From NCBI GenBank assembly GCA_012026715.1, contig VEPB01000156.1, positions 1 through 9,215 of the forward strand: 9,215 nt of DNA, read 5' to 3'. The translations under genes and the position numbers were made by a program. A model generated the notes under the pieces. That model ran no database searches and was not told where the DNA came from. It saw nothing but the letters and a program-made list of their open reading frames with translations. This document shows positions 7,575-9,215 of the stretch, one piece after another. The DNA comes from Methylococcaceae bacterium (GTDB lineage Bacteria; Pseudomonadota; Gammaproteobacteria; Methylococcales; Methylococcaceae). Every line of letters begins with the position of its first letter. The first letter of the stretch is position 1.

Positions 7575-8555
7575 TTAAGCGGAAGCCTGCGCGGCGCCGC
7601 GGCTTTCGATCTGCTTGATTTGATTGACGACATTCTCGGCCATGCGAATCGACGCGGCATCGATCAAGCGACCGTCCAGGGACACCGCGCCCTTGCCTTC
7701 CTTGGCAGCCTGGCTCATGGCGTCCAGGATGCGGTAGGCGCGGGTGACTTCCTTCTCGGCAGGGGTAAACACCGAGTTGGCCAATTCGACTTGTGACGGA
7801 TGGATCGCCCATTTGCCCTCGCAGCCCAAAGCGGCGGCGCGGCGGGCGGCCGCGCGGAAGCCGTCGGGATCGCCGAAGTCGCCGAAGGGTCCGTCGATAG
7901 GCCGCAGCCCGTAAGCGCGGCAGGCGGCGACCATGCGGGAGATGCCGAAATGCCACTGGTCGCCCCAGTGATAGGCGCGTCGACCGGCCTCGTCGGCATC
8001 GGTCAACATGCCGTAATCGGGATTGGCACCGCCGATATTGGTGGTGCGGGCCCTCACCGAAGCCGCATAGTCAGCAACGCCGAACACCATGGCCTCCATC
8101 CTTTCGGGGCAGGCGCGGGCGATCTCCTCCACATTAGCCATCCCTAAGGCCGTTTCGATCAGGACGTGGATATTGATGGGCTTGAACCCTTTATAAGCTT
8201 CGATCTGCGACAGCATGGTGGCGACGAAATAAACGTCGGCAGCACTGCCCACCTTGGGGATCAGGATGGTGTCCAGCTGGTCGCCGCAGGCTTCGACCAC
8301 TTCCACCAGATCCCGATAGGCGTAGTGGGTATCCAGGCCATTCATGCGGATGGAAACCGCGCACGCAGACCAGTCGTAGGTCTTCAATGCCTCAATGATG
8401 TTGGCTCGGGCCGCCTCTTTATCGTCTGGCGCAACCGCATCCTCCAGGTCCAGGAACACCACGTCGGCGCCCGCCGACGGGGCTTTTTCCAACATGCGTT
8501 TGTTGCTGCCAGGCACCGCCAGTTCGCTGCGGTGCAGTCGGTTCTTTACAGCCAT
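7575..8555 (-). CDS. mcl: L-malyl-CoA lyase (CitE-like, serine cycle)
   Basis: Cleaves malyl-CoA to acetyl-CoA and glyoxylate, closing the serine cycle; many homologues also act on beta-methylmalyl-CoA. The 326-residue TIM-barrel protein matches the methylotroph MclA pattern along its length: RLHRSELAVPGSN (6-18), VVFLDLEDAVAPDDKE (32-47), the substrate Arg in IRMNGLDTHY (R70), the metal ligand Glu in LIETALGMANVE (E134), Asp in FGVADYAASVRAR (D162), RPIDGPFGDFGDPDG (218-232), GKWAIHPSQ (247-255) and the lid segment VSLDGRLIDAASIRMAE (291-307). I take ATG at 8555 as the start because GAGG lies six bases upstream and the family begins just before LHRSELAVPGS. The frame stays open for 43 more codons upstream, giving a possible 369-residue form, but that extension has no family resemblance. 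It is first in the operon with mtkA and mtkB. Citrate lyase beta is a less likely label. Confidence 0.95.
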   Translation of the reverse strand: MAVKNRLHRSELAVPGSNKRMLEKAPSAGADVVFLDLEDAVAPDDKEAARANIIEALKTYDWSACAVSIRMNGLDTHYAYRDLVEVVEACGDQLDTILIPKVGSAADVYFVATMLSQIEAYKGFKPINIHVLIETALGMANVEEIARACPERMEAMVFGVADYAASVRARTTNIGGANPDYGMLTDADEAGRRAYHWGDQWHFGISRMVAACRAYGLRPIDGPFGDFGDPDGFRAAARRAAALGCEGKWAIHPSQVELANSVFTPAEKEVTRAYRILDAMSQAAKEGKGAVSLDGRLIDAASIRMAENVVNQIKQIESRGAAQASA

Positions 8556-8561
8556 TTCGTG

Positions 8562-8565
8562 CCTC
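8562..8565 (-). promoter_or_regulatory. Ribosome binding site for mcl
   Basis: GAGG on the minus strand, six bases before the ATG at 8555. It favours the 326-residue form over longer in-frame alternatives. Confidence 0.65.
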
Positions 8566-8635
8566 GGAATTTCGCCATTAAATAGTTTGCGGCCGGCCAA
8601 TACCTCATTTGGAGAGGCATCCACCACCGGCTCGG

Positions 8636-8653
8636 ACAGACAGTTCCGTCTGT
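8636..8653. repeat. Perfect inverted repeat ACAGAC-N6-GTCTGT
   Basis: Six-base arms (8636-8641 and 8648-8653) enclose AGTTCC. It lies about 80-100 bases upstream of the mcl ATG. Its right arm overlaps the CTGTGA segment of the larger nested repeat at 8643-8699, so the two cannot form together in RNA. It could instead be a dimeric operator. Confidence 0.6.
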
Positions 8654-8699
8654 GAAAGGTCGCGCCCCCCCAAGACCGACTCACAGGCCGATTCGGAAC
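8643..8699. repeat. Nested three-tier inverted repeat in the putative mcl leader
   Basis: Three pairs of complementary segments are nested: GTTCCG (8643-8648) with CGGAAC (8694-8699), CTGTGA (8650-8655) with TCACAG (8681-8686), and GGTC (8658-8661) with GACC (8674-8677). Internal bulges are small on one side and up to seven bases on the other. The apical loop contains seven consecutive C (seven G in mcl-sense RNA). Order and nesting suggest an RNA hairpin in the mcl leader or a cruciform/operator; function is inferred only. Confidence 0.5.
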
Positions 8700-8761
8700 G
8701 GGGATCGGGAACAGCCGGCGCGACCCGCCCCTTGTCGCAAAGCAACAACAACGCTAGGGTT

Positions 8762-8786
8762 ATGGGCCGGCACGGTAGCGGCCCAT
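8762..8786. repeat. 8-bp perfect inverted repeat, ATGGGCCG / CGGCCCAT
   Basis: Arms 8762-8769 and 8779-8786 enclose nine bases. Neither side is followed by a T-run, so it is not an intrinsic terminator. It sits between candidate mcl and porin promoters and could be an operator or a leader hairpin. Confidence 0.6.
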
Positions 8787-8815
8787 TGTTCACCATTGGC
8801 CGCACGGAACCGCCG

Positions 8816-8821
8816 ATTATA
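8816..8821 (-). promoter_or_regulatory. Candidate -10 box for the mcl operon
   Basis: A perfect TATAAT on the minus strand (preceded by TT), but the region 15-18 bases upstream does not resemble TTGACA. If used with an activator it would start near 8809 and give a leader of about 250 bases carrying the inverted repeats at 8762-8786 and 8636-8699. The mirror-image plus strand reads TATAAA at 8818-8823, with TTGGCC 16 bases before it. Confidence 0.35.
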
Positions 8822-8882
8822 AACCGGGACGAGGGCAATTTCCTGCGTTTCCGTCATGCCCCCAGAAGTGCCACATAAGGCT

Positions 8883-8921
8883 TTTGGGCAACAATGAAAA
8901 AGTTCCCTGGTTTTGCCCAAA
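8883..8921. repeat. 9-bp perfect inverted repeat TTTGGGCAA-N21-TTGCCCAAA
   Basis: Arms 8883-8891 and 8913-8921 are exactly complementary and their centres are 30 bases apart, close to three helical turns. It lies directly upstream of the best plus-strand promoter candidate. No T-run follows, so an operator for a regulator binding two half-sites is more likely than a terminator. Confidence 0.6.
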
Positions 8922-8925
8922 TGCG

Positions 8926-8954
8926 TTGTTAAAAAACAATTTGTTTGCTAGCAT
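8926..8954 (+). promoter_or_regulatory. Candidate sigma-70 promoter for the porin-like gene
   Basis: TTGTTA (8926-8931) and TAGCAT (8949-8954) with a 17-base spacer; TGC before TAGCAT makes an extended -10. Transcription would begin near 8961, giving a leader of about 70 bases. The surrounding sequence is locally AT-rich. Confidence 0.45.
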
Positions 8955-8965
8955 CTGTGTGTACT

Positions 8966-8980
8966 GCAACTTTTTGTTGC
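8966..8980. repeat. Inverted repeat GCAAC-TTTTT-GTTGC in the porin-gene leader
   Basis: Perfect five-base arms around five T, located just after the predicted transcription start of the porin-like gene. It could be an operator or a short 5' hairpin that protects the mRNA. Confidence 0.5.
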
Positions 8981-9032
8981 TTTGATACAACGGAGTCCAA
9001 CTCCACAACCACGTAGTGAGGGAGGGTAATTC

Positions 9033-9215
9033 ATGAAAAACTTCAATAAAACCAAGCTGGTAACCGCGATCGCCGCTGCGGCCGTCGTTGCCGTTCCCCA
9101 GATTGCGGCGGCTCACGGCTCCAAGTCGAAAGCCTCCCGCTCGGTTTCTGCTTCGAGCTCGACCCAGTCCAGCCTGGAAGCACGTCTGCAACAGATGGAA
9201 GCCGAACTGCAATCC
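9033..9215 (+). CDS. Secreted coiled-coil protein, probably outer-membrane porin (5' part only)
   Basis: An open frame running off the right edge; 61 codons are visible. It has a strong Shine-Dalgarno (GGAGG at 9021-9025, seven bases before the ATG). It encodes a clear Sec signal peptide: basic MKNFNKTK, hydrophobic core LVTAIAAAAVVAVP and a signal peptidase I site after QIAAA (about residue 27). The mature end starts HGSKSK, followed by a Ser-rich linker (about 30-46) and the start of a heptad helix, SLEARLQQMEAELQS (47-61). This arrangement of signal peptide, short linker and N-terminal coiled coil is common in gammaproteobacterial trimeric porins (OprO/P- and DcaP-like), and that is my best guess. 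Other periplasmic coiled-coil proteins cannot be excluded. It is divergent from mcl. Confidence 0.8.
   Translation, partial: MKNFNKTKLVTAIAAAAVVAVPQIAAAHGSKSKASRSVSASSSTQSSLEARLQQMEAELQS

Larger units (their letters stand above)
8556..9032. other. Divergent mcl / porin-like intergenic regulatory region
   Basis: This 477-base gap has no convincing gene. The frames open across it show no family resemblance and lack start signals. It holds candidate promoters in both directions, several inverted repeats listed separately, and a shift from GC-rich (8590-8790) to AT-rich sequence (8880-9000) next to the porin-like gene. It is much longer than needed for two simple promoters, so regulated expression or structured leaders are likely. 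Confidence 0.75.

Noticed and set aside
8556..8684. Longer 369-residue form of Mcl starting at ATG 8684
   Set aside because: The extra 43 residues have no resemblance to the family N-terminus, and GAGG is properly placed for the ATG at 8555.
8855..8880. Sigma-54 promoter-like TGGCAC followed by GGGGGCA on the minus strand upstream of mcl
   Set aside because: The GG-to-GC spacing is one base too long for a sigma-54 promoter, which tolerates almost no spacing change, and the TTGC element is absent.
8817..9212. 131-codon minus-strand open frame covering the porin-like gene start and its promoter region
   Set aside because: It is antisense to a signal peptide with a strong Shine-Dalgarno and shows no family features.

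Overview
The window looks like a stretch of chromosome from a GC-rich (roughly 60% or more by eye) Gram-negative bacterium. The strongest clue to lifestyle is a three-gene minus-strand operon, mcl-mtkA-mtkB. It encodes malyl-CoA lyase and both subunits of malate thiokinase, the malate-cleaving end of the serine cycle for C1 assimilation. Together with the two-component lipid-type ABC exporter and a secreted coiled-coil porin-like protein, this points to a methylotroph. A gammaproteobacterial methanotroph of the Methylococcaceae type is my best guess, but it is an inference and not proven by the sequence.

Layout, left to right. (1) 19-3155, minus strand: an ABC ATPase of the LolD/MacB type (2439-3155) followed by a duplicated FtsX/MacB-type permease (19-2442). 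The two overlap by four bases through a TTGA junction, so the permease starts with TTG. (2) 3264-3842, plus: a small membrane methyltransferase of the isoprenylcysteine methyltransferase (ICMT) type, divergent from the ABC genes. (3) 4033-4686, plus: an SRAP (YedK/HMCES-like) protein that would shield abasic sites in single-stranded DNA. (4) 4715-5314, minus: a LOG-family cytokinin-riboside phosphoribohydrolase-like protein with a TTG start, convergent with the SRAP gene. (5) A clear intrinsic terminator (5430-5451), then the mtkB, mtkA and mcl genes (5479-8555, minus). (6) A 477-base divergent intergenic region (8556-9032) with several inverted repeats and candidate promoters. (7) From 9033 to the right edge, plus: the start of a secreted protein with a signal peptide and the beginning of a coiled coil, probably an outer-membrane porin.

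The serine-cycle genes work as a unit. Malate thiokinase (MtkA+MtkB) activates malate to malyl-CoA at the cost of ATP, and Mcl splits it into acetyl-CoA and glyoxylate. The other cycle genes often found nearby in methylotrophs (hprA, sga, mtdA, ppc) are not in this window. The remaining genes appear to be independent housekeeping or accessory units.

I see no mobile elements, CRISPR arrays, tRNA or rRNA genes. The coding content is conventional. The least explained part is the mcl/porin intergenic region, where the putative mcl leader contains nested and mutually exclusive inverted repeats, and where the porin side carries a 9-bp perfect inverted repeat and a cluster of TTGTT/AACAA elements.
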